In this document: piece by piece, positions 8,620 through 15,237 of the stretch | Position numbering within the stretch: the first letter of the stretch is position 1 | Layout: the number at the start of each line of letters is the position of its first letter | Source: CAYPIE01 sp964410665 | Lineage (GTDB): Bacteria > Planctomycetota > Planctomycetia > Gemmatales > Gemmataceae | Direction of reading: 5' to 3' | Length of the DNA: 17,474 nucleotides | Assembly (NCBI GenBank): GCA_964410665.1 | Contig: CAYPIE010000112.1 | Coordinates: forward strand, 1-17,474 | Translations under genes and position numbers: made by a program | Notes under the pieces: generated by a model | Database searches by the model: none | What the model saw: the letters and a program-made list of their open reading frames with translations, nothing else | Told to the model about the DNA's origin: nothing

Positions 8620-8784
8620 CGTTCGTGGTACGCTTGTTCCGTCTTAAGTTTTCAACGATTTGCACGATCCCCATCGTTTGGACCTCAAGTAAACTGAGCG
8701 TACTTCCGCGTAAGATTACATATCCACATACACAAACTAGTACAGTACCGGTCCATGGTGCCCAGCCTTGAAGGCGCCTGGGGA

Positions 8785-9714
8785 TCACGAGTCTGCCACG
8801 ATGGGCAGTCCATCATCGCGCGAGCTTAGGCGCTGCCACGCTCCGAGGTTGTTTAGATTGTTCGGATCGTAGTTGGATTCAATCGAATAGCGAATGATGC
8901 GAACCGAGCCATCGGCCATCACCACATTCATGCCCCCAATGTGCGAAGAGCCCATTGAGTATAAGTTCTGAACTCCGCTTTCATCCCGACGGGGCTTTTC
9001 TATCCCCCAGCGTACGGTATCCCAGTTCCATCCAGCGACCCATCCCTGATTATCGTCGATCTGATTTTGCCCTAACCGACCGAGGTCCATGCTTTTTTCT
9101 CCGACCGCGACCGTGTTCGAGGCACCATCTTGGATGGCATTGAGCCGCACCGGACCCGAGCGATCTCCCGAACCCCCAGGTCGCCGCACGACGATACCAT
9201 CTTTCCCGTTGCCCCAAGTTCCCCCACTCGGGTCGAGGTTGGAGAGGCCTCCGTTCCCGGCATAGTCAAACATCCCGCTCTCCCCGTAACGGGAATCAAA
9301 AGTGGTCTGAGGCTCGCGACGGGACGGACAAAAGTAGATCTTTATCGTATTGCGGCGACAAAGTCGGTCTTGAGGGATCCTCCAGATGGCTTCCTGCTCA
9401 ATGTAGGGCAGAATTTGGTAAGCCCAGCCCCAATGCTGATCGGGGTGGACCTTCGGGGTCAAACCAATTCGAGTACGCGCGGAGGTCCATTCTTCGCCTC
9501 CATCGGGAAAGGCTTGGTAGACATCATGATGATGATGGAATGCAAGTCCGAACTGCTTGAGATGGTTTTGGCATTGCAGTCGCGACGCCGCCTCACGAAC
9601 CTTTTGCACCGCCGGCAGTAGCAAGCCAATCAAGACAGCAATGATGGCAATCACGACCAGCAGTTCGATCAAGGTGAAGGCCTGAGGTCGTCGGGCTAGG
9701 GTCTGGGGGAACAT
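8785..9714 (-). CDS. DUF1559 pseudopilin-like protein without an adjacent lipoprotein
   Basis: The protein is 309 aa. The ATG at 9712-9714 is preceded by AGGTG. The leader MFPQTLARRPQA ends in Ala12 before FTLIELLVVIAIIAVLIGLL, so the predicted prepilin-peptidase site has Ala, not Gly, at -1. Family motifs follow: QNHLKQFGLAFHHHHDVYQA, YQILPYIEQEAIWRIPQDR, FCPSRREPQ, DYAGNGGLSN, DGASNTVAVGEK and the C-terminal H-X9-DG (H-IGGMNVVMA-DG). It is closely related along its whole length to the proteins at 11790 and 13584, but less similar to them than they are to each other. Unlike the other five members it has no lipoprotein gene directly upstream; the 426 bp before it hold a terminator of the previous gene. 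It converges with the plus-strand DUF1559 gene. Confidence 0.92.
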   Translation of the reverse strand: MFPQTLARRPQAFTLIELLVVIAIIAVLIGLLLPAVQKVREAASRLQCQNHLKQFGLAFHHHHDVYQAFPDGGEEWTSARTRIGLTPKVHPDQHWGWAYQILPYIEQEAIWRIPQDRLCRRNTIKIYFCPSRREPQTTFDSRYGESGMFDYAGNGGLSNLDPSGGTWGNGKDGIVVRRPGGSGDRSGPVRLNAIQDGASNTVAVGEKSMDLGRLGQNQIDDNQGWVAGWNWDTVRWGIEKPRRDESGVQNLYSMGSSHIGGMNVVMADGSVRIIRYSIESNYDPNNLNNLGAWQRLSSRDDGLPIVADS

Positions 9715-10078
9715 ATTCGCACCTGTATTTTAGTATAAATTATTATTATTTAGAATCTATAATAACTTTTGTTCGACGATCGCTAGCACCTTCTCCCCAC
9801 CACGATTTCGCACCTTTGTGCGGTCAGGTCGCCGACCAAGGCGTGATGCCCTCGGGGATGGTGCTTATCCGGTTCCTGTGCTCGGCTACGTACCGGTTCG
9901 GCCCCGAGCATTGTGGTTCTAGAGCGGTCACCGATCGGTTCCGCTTCCCGCGAAGAATTACCCTCTTGTGTAGCTTCTGAGACTGCTCGAGCACTGCTCT
10001 GCGGGATAGACCACAGAGCACATGTCGAACCTTGGCCAGAAGGCAGTTATCAGCGATAGAAAGAATGTGGACAGGGGG
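9715..10078. other. Intergenic leader of the 8785-9714 gene
   Basis: Positions 9722-9770 are strikingly A+T-rich with ATT/TAT runs. The minus strand shows TATACT at 9732-9737 as a possible -10 element, without a convincing -35. The rest, 9780-10078, contains no recognisable gene; the longest minus frame (9824-10102) has no family features and overlaps the terminator at 10079-10118. Confidence 0.4.
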
Positions 10079-10118
10079 AAAAGGCACGACTGGACGGGAC
10101 AAATTCCGCGTCCAGTCG
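10079..10118 (-). terminator. Intrinsic terminator after the 10141-11121 gene
   Basis: CGACTGGACG (10087-10096) pairs with CGTCCAGTCG (10109-10118) in a perfect 10-bp stem, extended by GGA/TCC past one bulged base. On the minus strand a TTTT run follows 4 nt after the stem. It starts 22 bp beyond the stop codon. The stem shares the core ACTGGACG with the terminator at 8584-8619. Confidence 0.7.
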
Positions 10119-10140
10119 ATGTTTATCAGGACGATTTTGC

Positions 10141-11121
10141 TTAATTTACATCGAGCTCGCGGTTGCCGGCACGACGAAAGACCTCGGGATCGATGTTGAA
10201 CCCGACGTGATTCACCGAGCCATCACACATCAGCATATTGACCCCAGAAATGTGAGCACTGCCAAAGATAATCGTATTCGAAAACCCTGGGGTGTCGCGT
10301 AACGGCGGCTGGAAGGTGACGCGGCAAACGTCATTGTTAAAGCCAGTATACATACATTCATTATCCGAAGGATCCGCGCCGGTATCATACTGGTCCGGGT
10401 TGAGATACTTCTCGCCGATAAGATAGGTGTTGCTGGTGCCGTTTCGAATGGTTTGGATGGGAATCTCACTCCGCTGGAAGATGACCCCATTGATCACTCG
10501 GGTATCGGGCCAGGAATAACTGGGGTTGTCGCCCTGAATCAGGCTCGGCGGTCCCTGGAAGAATTCGTTCCGGGACTGGCTACCACAGTTGCCTGCGTAG
10601 TCCGAACGTGCGACTTCGGGGGTCGGGGTTCGGCCACGCACCGAAGCATTAAAATAAACTTTTCCGTTGCGATAAGGACCCCCATCGCGTCGCGTGGGGC
10701 AGTTCATCAATTTAAGCGGGATGGAAATACGTTCATTATTCGCTTCTAAATACTGAAATCCTCTTAACCCTTCACCTAATTTAAACAAGTTTTCTTGTTC
10801 AATAAACGGCAGCAGGCTATGTGCCCAACCACCCGGTTGGTCCTTCCCAATCCGGTTGGGTTCACCGACCCAATCCCAGCCCCAGCCTCCGGAGGGGAAA
10901 AACTGATAGACATCATGATGATTGTGCGAGGCAAGGCCAAGCTGCTTCAAGTTGTTCTGGCATTGTAGTCGGGCCGCGGCCTCACGCACTTTCTGTACCG
11001 CCGGCAACAAAAGCCCAATCAAGATCGCGATGATGGCGATCACCACCAACAGTTCGATCAGCGTAAATGCCTTACGCTTACAACGTGAAACGGGTTTACT
11101 TCGAGCATGGTCAAGAAACAT
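10141..11121 (-). CDS. DUF1559 pseudopilin-like protein (partner of EF-hand lipoprotein copy A)
   Basis: The protein is 326 aa from the ATG at 11119-11121, which has AAGGAG 5 nt upstream; an in-frame ATG at 11157 lies before the ribosome binding site and is not used here. The leader of 18 residues ends in KRKA before FTLIELLVVIAIIAILIGLL, with Ala at -1. Motifs are QNNLKQLGLASHNHHDVYQF, AHSLLPFIEQENLFK, NCPTRRDGG, DYAGNCGSQSRN, GTSNTYLIGEKYLNP and H-X9-DG (H-ISGVNMLMC-DG). The stop lies before a hairpin terminator. It starts 45 bp after the lipoprotein gene that ends at 11167, so the two are very likely one operon. Its middle and C-terminal parts are clearly different from those of the 11790 and 13584 proteins, although its upstream sequence nearly matches that of the 11790 gene, which marks a recombination boundary near the start codon. 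Confidence 0.93.
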   Translation of the reverse strand: MFLDHARSKPVSRCKRKAFTLIELLVVIAIIAILIGLLLPAVQKVREAAARLQCQNNLKQLGLASHNHHDVYQFFPSGGWGWDWVGEPNRIGKDQPGGWAHSLLPFIEQENLFKLGEGLRGFQYLEANNERISIPLKLMNCPTRRDGGPYRNGKVYFNASVRGRTPTPEVARSDYAGNCGSQSRNEFFQGPPSLIQGDNPSYSWPDTRVINGVIFQRSEIPIQTIRNGTSNTYLIGEKYLNPDQYDTGADPSDNECMYTGFNNDVCRVTFQPPLRDTPGFSNTIIFGSAHISGVNMLMCDGSVNHVGFNIDPEVFRRAGNRELDVN

Positions 11122-11166
11122 AGGAACTCCTTGTTCTGGTCTTACCCAAACACTCACAAACGCATC

Positions 11167-11641
11167 TCACCCACCTAGGTGAATCGTGATGATCCCTGCG
11201 TTCACATCCGGAGCAACTTCGACTCCAAGAGTGCTTTCTTGATTATATTTCGCGGGGATCTGCTCCTTCCCCGCCGCATTTGGCTTGGAGATCGACAGCC
11301 GATAGAATCCGGGAGCCACCCCTGGAGCCGTCGCTCNNNNNNNNNNNNNNNNNNNNNNNNNNNNNNNNNNNNNNNNNNNNNNNNNNNNNNNNNNNNNNNN
11401 NNNNNNNNNNNNNNNNNNNNNNNNNNNNNNNNNNNNCTTCGAGCAGACTGTCACCGTTGGCATCGCAGGTGGCGATTGCCTGCTGGGCCGCGCTGTCCGG
11501 AGATACGTTGGCTACTTGAATGCGCTCAGGCTGAGGGGCACACCCGATGGGCAGGGTGAGCAAGGCAAAGACAAGAAAAAAGAGGCAGGCATGCTGGGAA
11601 GATTCACTACCCCGCGTTGTGAGATATACACATGCGCCCAT
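11167..11641 (-). CDS. EF-hand lipoprotein, copy A, interrupted by assembly gap
   Basis: The reading frame starts at 11641 and ends with TGA at 11167-11169, but 100 Ns (11337-11436) replace its centre. The two sides appear in different frames only because 100 is not a multiple of 3. In the intact sister gene (12785-13438) the segment between the same flanking bases is 279 bp, exactly 93 codons, so the gene is probably whole (about 217 aa). The visible N-terminal part has a hydrophobic signal and lipobox PIGC (Cys34), then VANVSPDSAAQQAI and the start of an EF-hand loop (CDANGDSLLE). The C-terminal part is the end of a carboxypeptidase-regulatory-like domain. Compared with copy B, residues 1-36 contain several substitutions while the visible mature part is identical apart from the penultimate residue (Gly here, Asp in copy B). 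It is followed 45 bp later by a DUF1559 gene. AGGAG lies 12 nt before the ATG, rather far, so the exact start is uncertain. Confidence 0.8.
11337..11436. other. Assembly gap of 100 Ns
   Basis: There are exactly 100 Ns, the customary placeholder for a gap of unknown length. It lies inside a segment duplicated at 12733-13525, so collapse or failure of assembly at the repeat is a likely cause. Alignment of the edges to the intact copy (ending 12954, resuming 13234) predicts 279 missing bases. Confidence 0.95.
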
Positions 11642-11685
11642 ATTGAATGCTTACTCCTGTTGTGGGAACTCCTACTGTTGAGCAG

Positions 11686-11729
11686 TTGACCTCAGGCACG
11701 CATCCTGTCGAATGCATGCCTGAGGTCAA
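11686..11729 (-). ncRNA. Conserved intercistronic hairpin, copy A
   Basis: TTGACCTCAGGCACGCAT (11686-11703) pairs with ATGCATGCCTGAGGTCAA (11712-11729) around an 8-base loop. All 18 positions pair if the single C/A opposition is read on the minus-strand RNA, where it becomes a G-U wobble. It lies about 60 nt after the stop of the DUF1559 gene at 11790 and 44 nt before the EF-hand lipoprotein start. No U-run follows, so it is not a classical intrinsic terminator. A related hairpin at 13484-13525 occupies the same place in the next cassette. Confidence 0.65.
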
Positions 11730-11789
11730 AGACAAGTTTATGATGATTCGGACGAGAGCCAAGTTCTCATCCATCGAACACGCCCGGAA

Positions 11790-12737
11790 TTAGAAGTCCT
11801 CGGTGAGGGGCTGACCATCACTTCGCGAGCACAGCCGTTGCCACGCCCCAAGATTGATCGGGTTGATCGGATCGTAGTTCGATTGAATGCTGTAGCGGAT
11901 CACCCGAACCGAGCCATCGGCCATCAACGCATTCATCCCGCCAATGTGCGAAGAGCCCATCGCGAAGGTGTTTCTGGTACCGTTGACATCCCGTTGGGGA
12001 GCCTCGACGCCCCATCGGACCGTGTCCCAGTCCCAACCGCAGGTCCAGCCTTGGTCATCATCGGACTGATTTTGGCCCAAGCGACCGATATCCATATTCT
12101 TCTCACCGACCGCCACCGTGTTCGAGGCACCATCCTGAATGGCATTCAGACGGACCGGACCCGAACGATCTCCCGAACCTCCGGGACGACGTACCAGGAT
12201 CCCATCTTTCCCACTCCCCCACGAGCCGCTATCCGGGTTCACATTCGAAATCCCACCGTTCCCGGCGTAGTCGAACATCCCACTGTCACCATTGCGGCTA
12301 TCGAACACAATCTGCGGCTCGCGGCGCGAGGGACAAAAGTAGAGTTTGATGGTATTCCGACGGCAAACGCGATCCTGAGGAATCTTCCAGATAGCTTCCT
12401 GCTCAATATAGGGCAGGATTTGGTAGCCCCAGCCCCAGTTCTGATTGGGGTGGACCTGTGGGGTCAAGCCATTCCGAGAACGGTTCGAGGTCCAATGCTC
12501 GCCACCATCAGGAAAGGCTTGGTGAACATCATGATGATTATGAAATGCCAGTCCAAATTGCTTGAGGTGGTTCTGACATTGCAGCCTTGAGGCTGCTTCC
12601 CGCACTTTCTGCACCGCCGGCAAGAGTAACCCAATCAAGATCGCAATGATGGCAATCACCACCAACAGCTCGATCAGGGTAAACGCATGACGCCTAGTCC
12701 GCGCTACCGACTTCCAGCAAGCATTGGCGACAAACAT
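11790..12737 (-). CDS. DUF1559 pseudopilin-like protein (partner of EF-hand lipoprotein copy B)
   Basis: The protein is 315 aa from the ATG at 12735-12737, with AAGGAG 6 nt upstream. The 18-residue leader ends in TRRHA before FTLIELLVVIAIIAILIGLL (Ala at -1). Motifs are QNHLKQFGLAFHNHHDVHQA, YQILPYIEQEAIWKIPQDR, FCPSRREPQIVFDSRNGDSG, DYAGNGGISN, DGASNTVAVGEKNMD and H-X9-DG (H-IGGMNALMA-DG), ending in TEDF. Its last roughly 160 codons are encoded by DNA identical to that of the gene at 13584 (482 bp without a difference), while the N-terminal part differs more. It starts 47 bp after the EF-hand lipoprotein stop and is probably co-transcribed with it. The function is unknown beyond the pseudopilin-like architecture. 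Confidence 0.93.
   Translation of the reverse strand: MFVANACWKSVARTRRHAFTLIELLVVIAIIAILIGLLLPAVQKVREAASRLQCQNHLKQFGLAFHNHHDVHQAFPDGGEHWTSNRSRNGLTPQVHPNQNWGWGYQILPYIEQEAIWKIPQDRVCRRNTIKLYFCPSRREPQIVFDSRNGDSGMFDYAGNGGISNVNPDSGSWGSGKDGILVRRPGGSGDRSGPVRLNAIQDGASNTVAVGEKNMDIGRLGQNQSDDDQGWTCGWDWDTVRWGVEAPQRDVNGTRNTFAMGSSHIGGMNALMADGSVRVIRYSIQSNYDPINPINLGAWQRLCSRSDGQPLTEDF
11800..12281. repeat. 482-bp perfect repeat, copy 1 (3' part of DUF1559 gene)
   Basis: This tract is identical base for base to 13594-14075. It is bounded by a C/T difference at 11799/13593 and an A/G difference at 12282/14076. Outside it the two genes differ every few to tens of bases. Such a sharply bounded identical block in otherwise diverged paralogs points to recent gene conversion or unequal recombination. 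Confidence 0.95.
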
Positions 12738-12784
12738 GGGAACTCCTTGTTCTGGTCTTACCCAAACACCCACATATACGCATC

Positions 12785-13438
12785 TCACCCATCAAGGTGA
12801 ATCGTGATGATCCCTGCGTTCACATCCGGAGCAACTTCGACTCCAAGGGTGCTTTCTTGATTATATTTCGCGGGGATCTGCTCCTTCCCCGCTGCATTCG
12901 GCTTGGAGATCGACAGCCGATAGAATCCGGGAGCCACCCCTGGAGCCGTCGCTCCCTGCGAGCGAAGCAACACCATCCCCATGCCATCGGTCTCGCCCGT
13001 GGCCGGCTTCAACGACTCCCCTTGGAACGGCTCTGGGGTCAACGTGACTTTCGCTTTGCTTACCGGCTGTTTGTTCAGAAGGATCTGATAGTGGCAGGTC
13101 GTCAGCGCAATCCGCGTCCCTTTCACCGTGCAGATCCGAGTCGCGATCTCGCTGGCAGTCAGTTTGTCATCCCCGTCGGTATTGATCCGGGCAAAACCGG
13201 CGCGCAGACCGGGAGACTGCGTCAGCTCCGACTCTTCGAGCAGACTGTCACCGTTGGCATCGCAGGTGGCGATTGCCTGCTGGGCCGCACTGTCCGGAGA
13301 TACGTTGGCTACCTGAATGCGCTCGGGCTGATGGGCACACCCGATGGGCAAAGTGATCAAGGCGAAGACAAGAGAAAAAGGGCAGGCATGCTGGGAAGAT
13401 TCACTACCCCACGTTGTGAGATATACACATATGCCCAT
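12785..13438 (-). CDS. EF-hand lipoprotein with carboxypeptidase-regulatory-like domain, copy B
   Basis: The protein is 217 aa. An N-terminal hydrophobic segment (residues about 20-32) precedes PIGC with Cys34 as the lipidation site; the signal is somewhat long and the residue at -3 is Pro, so it is not ideal. Two EF-hand loops follow: D60-N62-D64-L66-E68-E71 (DANGDSLLEESE) and N86-D88-D90-K92-T94-E97 (NTDGDDKLTASE). They are separated by LTQSPGLRAGFARI, as in EF-hand or dockerin-like pairs that bind Ca2+. Residues about 114-217 form a carboxypeptidase-regulatory-like sandwich: YQILLNKQPVSKAKVTLTPE, then ATGETDGMGMVLL, then APGFYRLSISK. The product is a predicted lipid-anchored calcium-binding protein; its partner is presumably the DUF1559 pseudopilin encoded 47 bp downstream. 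The start codon lacks a close consensus ribosome binding site. Its sister at 11167-11641 carries the assembly gap. Confidence 0.88.
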   Translation of the reverse strand: MGICVYLTTWGSESSQHACPFSLVFALITLPIGCAHQPERIQVANVSPDSAAQQAIATCDANGDSLLEESELTQSPGLRAGFARINTDGDDKLTASEIATRICTVKGTRIALTTCHYQILLNKQPVSKAKVTLTPEPFQGESLKPATGETDGMGMVLLRSQGATAPGVAPGFYRLSISKPNAAGKEQIPAKYNQESTLGVEVAPDVNAGIITIHLDG

Positions 13439-13483
13439 GCTGAACGCTTGCCCTTGTCGCGGCGACTCCTACTGTTGAGCAAT

Positions 13484-13525
13484 TAACCTCGGGCACGCAT
13501 CCTGTCGAATGCATACCCGAGGTCA
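13484..13525 (-). ncRNA. Conserved intercistronic hairpin, copy B
   Basis: ACCTCGGGCACGCAT (13486-13500) pairs with ATGCATACCCGAGGT (13509-13523), with two more pairs extending the stem. The loop CCTGTCGA is the same as in copy A. Relative to copy A one A-T pair has become G-C on both arms, and the three non-Watson-Crick oppositions are all G-U on the minus-strand RNA. It lies 59 nt after the stop of the 13584 gene and 46 nt before the EF-hand lipoprotein start. Confidence 0.65.
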
Positions 13526-13583
13526 GGAAATGGGGTATGGAGATTCAGCCGCTCGGTCAAGCGATCATCAGATACGCCGAGAT

Positions 13584-14513
13584 TTAGAAGTCTTCGGTGA
13601 GGGGCTGACCATCACTTCGCGAGCACAGCCGTTGCCACGCCCCAAGATTGATCGGGTTGATCGGATCGTAGTTCGATTGAATGCTGTAGCGGATCACCCG
13701 AACCGAGCCATCGGCCATCAACGCATTCATCCCGCCAATGTGCGAAGAGCCCATCGCGAAGGTGTTTCTGGTACCGTTGACATCCCGTTGGGGAGCCTCG
13801 ACGCCCCATCGGACCGTGTCCCAGTCCCAACCGCAGGTCCAGCCTTGGTCATCATCGGACTGATTTTGGCCCAAGCGACCGATATCCATATTCTTCTCAC
13901 CGACCGCCACCGTGTTCGAGGCACCATCCTGAATGGCATTCAGACGGACCGGACCCGAACGATCTCCCGAACCTCCGGGACGACGTACCAGGATCCCATC
14001 TTTCCCACTCCCCCACGAGCCGCTATCCGGGTTCACATTCGAAATCCCACCGTTCCCGGCGTAGTCGAACATCCCGCTCTCACCGTAGCGGCTATCGAAC
14101 ACAATCTGTGGCTCGCGGCGCGAGGGGCAGAAGTAGAGTTTGATGGTATTCCGACGGCAAAGGCGATCCTGAGGAACGCTCCAGATAGCTTCTTGTTCAA
14201 TGTAGGGCAAAATCTGATAGCCCCAGCCCCAGTTCTGATTGGGGTGAACCAATGGAGTGAGACCCCTACGCGAACGTGGGACATTCCAGTGCTCGCCTCC
14301 ATCGGGGAAGGCTTGATGGACATCATGGTGATTGTGGAATGCCAATCCAAATTGCTTGAGGTGGTTTTGACATTGCAGTCGCGAGGCCGCTTCACGAACC
14401 TTTTGCACCGCTGGCAGTAGGAGTCCAATGAGAATCGCAATAATGGCGATCACAACCAGCAATTCAATCAAGGTGAAAGCCCGTGAACGACGGGAGAAGC
14501 TTGGGAGAGACAT
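13584..14513 (-). CDS. DUF1559 pseudopilin-like protein (partner of the 14553 lipoprotein)
   Basis: The protein is 309 aa. The ATG at 14511-14513 follows GGAGG by 7 nt. The leader MSLPSFSRRSRA ends in Ala12 before FTLIELLVVIAIIAILIGLL. Motifs are QNHLKQFGLAFHNHHDVHQA, YQILPYIEQEAIWSVPQDR, FCPSRREPQIVFDSRYGESG, DYAGNGGISN, DGASNTVAVGEKNMD and H-X9-DG (H-IGGMNALMA-DG), ending in TEDF. From residue about 147 on, the coding DNA is identical to the 11790 gene up to a silent difference next to the stop. The segment around ESG instead resembles the 8785 protein (SRYGESG), so the gene is a mosaic. It begins 39 bp after the lipoprotein gene ending at 14553. Confidence 0.93.
   Translation of the reverse strand: MSLPSFSRRSRAFTLIELLVVIAIIAILIGLLLPAVQKVREAASRLQCQNHLKQFGLAFHNHHDVHQAFPDGGEHWNVPRSRRGLTPLVHPNQNWGWGYQILPYIEQEAIWSVPQDRLCRRNTIKLYFCPSRREPQIVFDSRYGESGMFDYAGNGGISNVNPDSGSWGSGKDGILVRRPGGSGDRSGPVRLNAIQDGASNTVAVGEKNMDIGRLGQNQSDDDQGWTCGWDWDTVRWGVEAPQRDVNGTRNTFAMGSSHIGGMNALMADGSVRVIRYSIQSNYDPINPINLGAWQRLCSRSDGQPLTEDF
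13594..14075. repeat. 482-bp perfect repeat, copy 2 (3' part of DUF1559 gene)
   Basis: This tract is identical to 11800-12281, at a constant offset of 1794 bp. It lies wholly inside the 13584-14513 gene and encodes its C-terminal half, including the H-X9-DG motif. Confidence 0.95.
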
Positions 14514-14552
14514 GAAGACGCCTCCAAAGAAGGATGACTAAAACTCAGAAAG

Positions 14553-14960
14553 TTATTTCAACTCAAAATCCTTAACTTGATCCTTGGACTCAATGGTTAC
14601 CGTGAGTCCAGAGGTTTGCGGCCGCTTATACTTCGGCGGCAGAGGGAAAAAACTGGGCAACCCCTCGGAGGTAGCATTATCGATTGTCACCTTAGCCGTC
14701 CCAATCGGAACATTGGGGATAGAATAGGTGCCATCTTCATTCGTGGATACTGTACTTACACGCATTCCTTTATTTGTACTAGTGATATGAAAAGTCATTT
14801 CCGCCCGACCCACTGGTTTGCCTTGAAAGGTGACCCTTCCTTTCAGCGCGCCAACGGGATCGGAGGATTGGGAATCCCCACCACAACCAAGGGCCATTCC
14901 AATGAAGATAAAGGAAATGCACCACTTGAAAGGATATCGGCAAGTTATACCTTCAGACAT
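14553..14960 (-). CDS. Small lipoprotein with carboxypeptidase-regulatory-like domain
   Basis: The protein is 135 aa. The start is the ATG at 14958-14960, with GGAGG 8 nt upstream; an in-frame GTG at 14975 overlaps that ribosome binding site and is rejected. The signal peptide has a hydrophobic core (residues about 14-24) and lipobox ALGC with Cys26, followed by GGDSQSSDP. The mature part is a single carboxypeptidase-regulatory-like sandwich: GALKGRVTFQGKPVGRAEMT, then STNEDGTYSIPNVPIGTAKV, then a final beta region LTVTIESKDQVKDFELK. It is not closely related to the EF-hand lipoproteins but occupies the same position, 39 bp before a DUF1559 gene. It probably sits in the membrane as the partner of that pseudopilin; its function is unknown. 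Confidence 0.87.
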   Translation of the reverse strand: MSEGITCRYPFKWCISFIFIGMALGCGGDSQSSDPVGALKGRVTFQGKPVGRAEMTFHITSTNKGMRVSTVSTNEDGTYSIPNVPIGTAKVTIDNATSEGLPSFFPLPPKYKRPQTSGLTVTIESKDQVKDFELK

Positions 14961-15133
14961 GTGAGATACCTCCACTCAATCCCGGCTGAGGAGATTGACC
15001 GAGGGCGAGCAAGCCGATCTTCTACCGCAGGATCGAATCTTGGGTCGTTGCGAGTACGACACCAACCATTCGCTTATACAGCCGATTGCCCTCTGAGGCG
15101 AATACGCATGAAGAGCGATAGGGCAACCAGCGA

Positions 15134-15162
15134 AGCCGAGCCGAGCCGACCCAAGCCGACCC
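15134..15162. repeat. Short imperfect GCCGA repeats
   Basis: The stretch reads AGCCGAGCCGAGCCGACCC followed by AAGCCGACCC: iterations of a five- to ten-base unit in noncoding DNA, probably arising by replication slippage. Confidence 0.6.
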
Positions 15163-15198
15163 GTCCCATACCATACCCATTACCGTTGGGGAGTGTCA

Positions 15199-15228
15199 CT
15201 CAGGACCTCCCCCCTCAGGACCTCCCCC
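15199..15228. repeat. Perfect tandem duplication of a 15-bp unit
   Basis: The unit CTCAGGACCTCCCCC occurs twice head to tail (15199-15213 and 15214-15228), just after the stop of the 15238 gene on the minus strand. On that strand it reads GGGGGAGGTCCTGAG. Confidence 0.85.
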
Positions 15229-15237
15229 TACGAGAGA

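Larger units (their letters stand above)
11117..11729 (-). repeat. Duplicated segment, copy A (EF-hand lipoprotein plus flanks)
   Basis: This segment matches 12733-13525 almost base for base. It runs from the ribosome binding site and start of the downstream DUF1559 gene, through the lipoprotein gene, to the upstream hairpin. It is interrupted by 100 Ns. Differences cluster in the lipoprotein signal-peptide region and the upstream leader. To the left of about 11117 the similarity drops to what is usual between DUF1559 paralogs. Confidence 0.85.
12733..13525 (-). repeat. Duplicated segment, copy B (EF-hand lipoprotein plus flanks)
   Basis: This is the intact counterpart of 11117-11729. It includes the start region of the following DUF1559 gene, the whole EF-hand lipoprotein gene and the upstream hairpin. 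A 2-bp length difference lies in the spacer between the two genes. Confidence 0.85.
14961..15237. other. Intergenic region with short repeats
   Basis: This region separates the 15238 DUF1559 gene from the 14553 lipoprotein gene. It should hold the end of one transcript and perhaps the start of another. TTGCCCT and AGGGCAA (around 15085-15126) could pair over a long loop, but no clear terminator is seen. The right half consists of short C-rich repeats described separately. No gene is supported here. Confidence 0.4.

Noticed and set aside
9824..10102. Minus frame of 92 codons between two DUF1559 genes
   Set aside because: It overlaps the terminator of the preceding gene and shows no signal peptide or family motif, so a missing lipoprotein partner is not supported here.
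11167..11641. Frameshifted pseudogene in EF-hand lipoprotein copy A
   Set aside because: The frame change equals the effect of a 100-N placeholder; the intact sister copy has 279 bp between the same edges, which keeps the frame.
11686..11729. Attachment site or transposon end at the hairpin
   Set aside because: No integrase or transposase gene or target duplication is nearby, and the two copies differ by pairing-preserving changes, which fits RNA structure better.
11838..14420. Plus-strand frames of 250-303 codons at 11838-12590 and 13509-14420
   Set aside because: They lie opposite clear DUF1559 genes and owe their mutual similarity to the duplication of those genes; no ribosome binding site or family features.
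15134..15228. CRISPR-like repeats
   Set aside because: The units are short and directly adjacent without spacers, and no cas gene is present; they look like slippage repeats.
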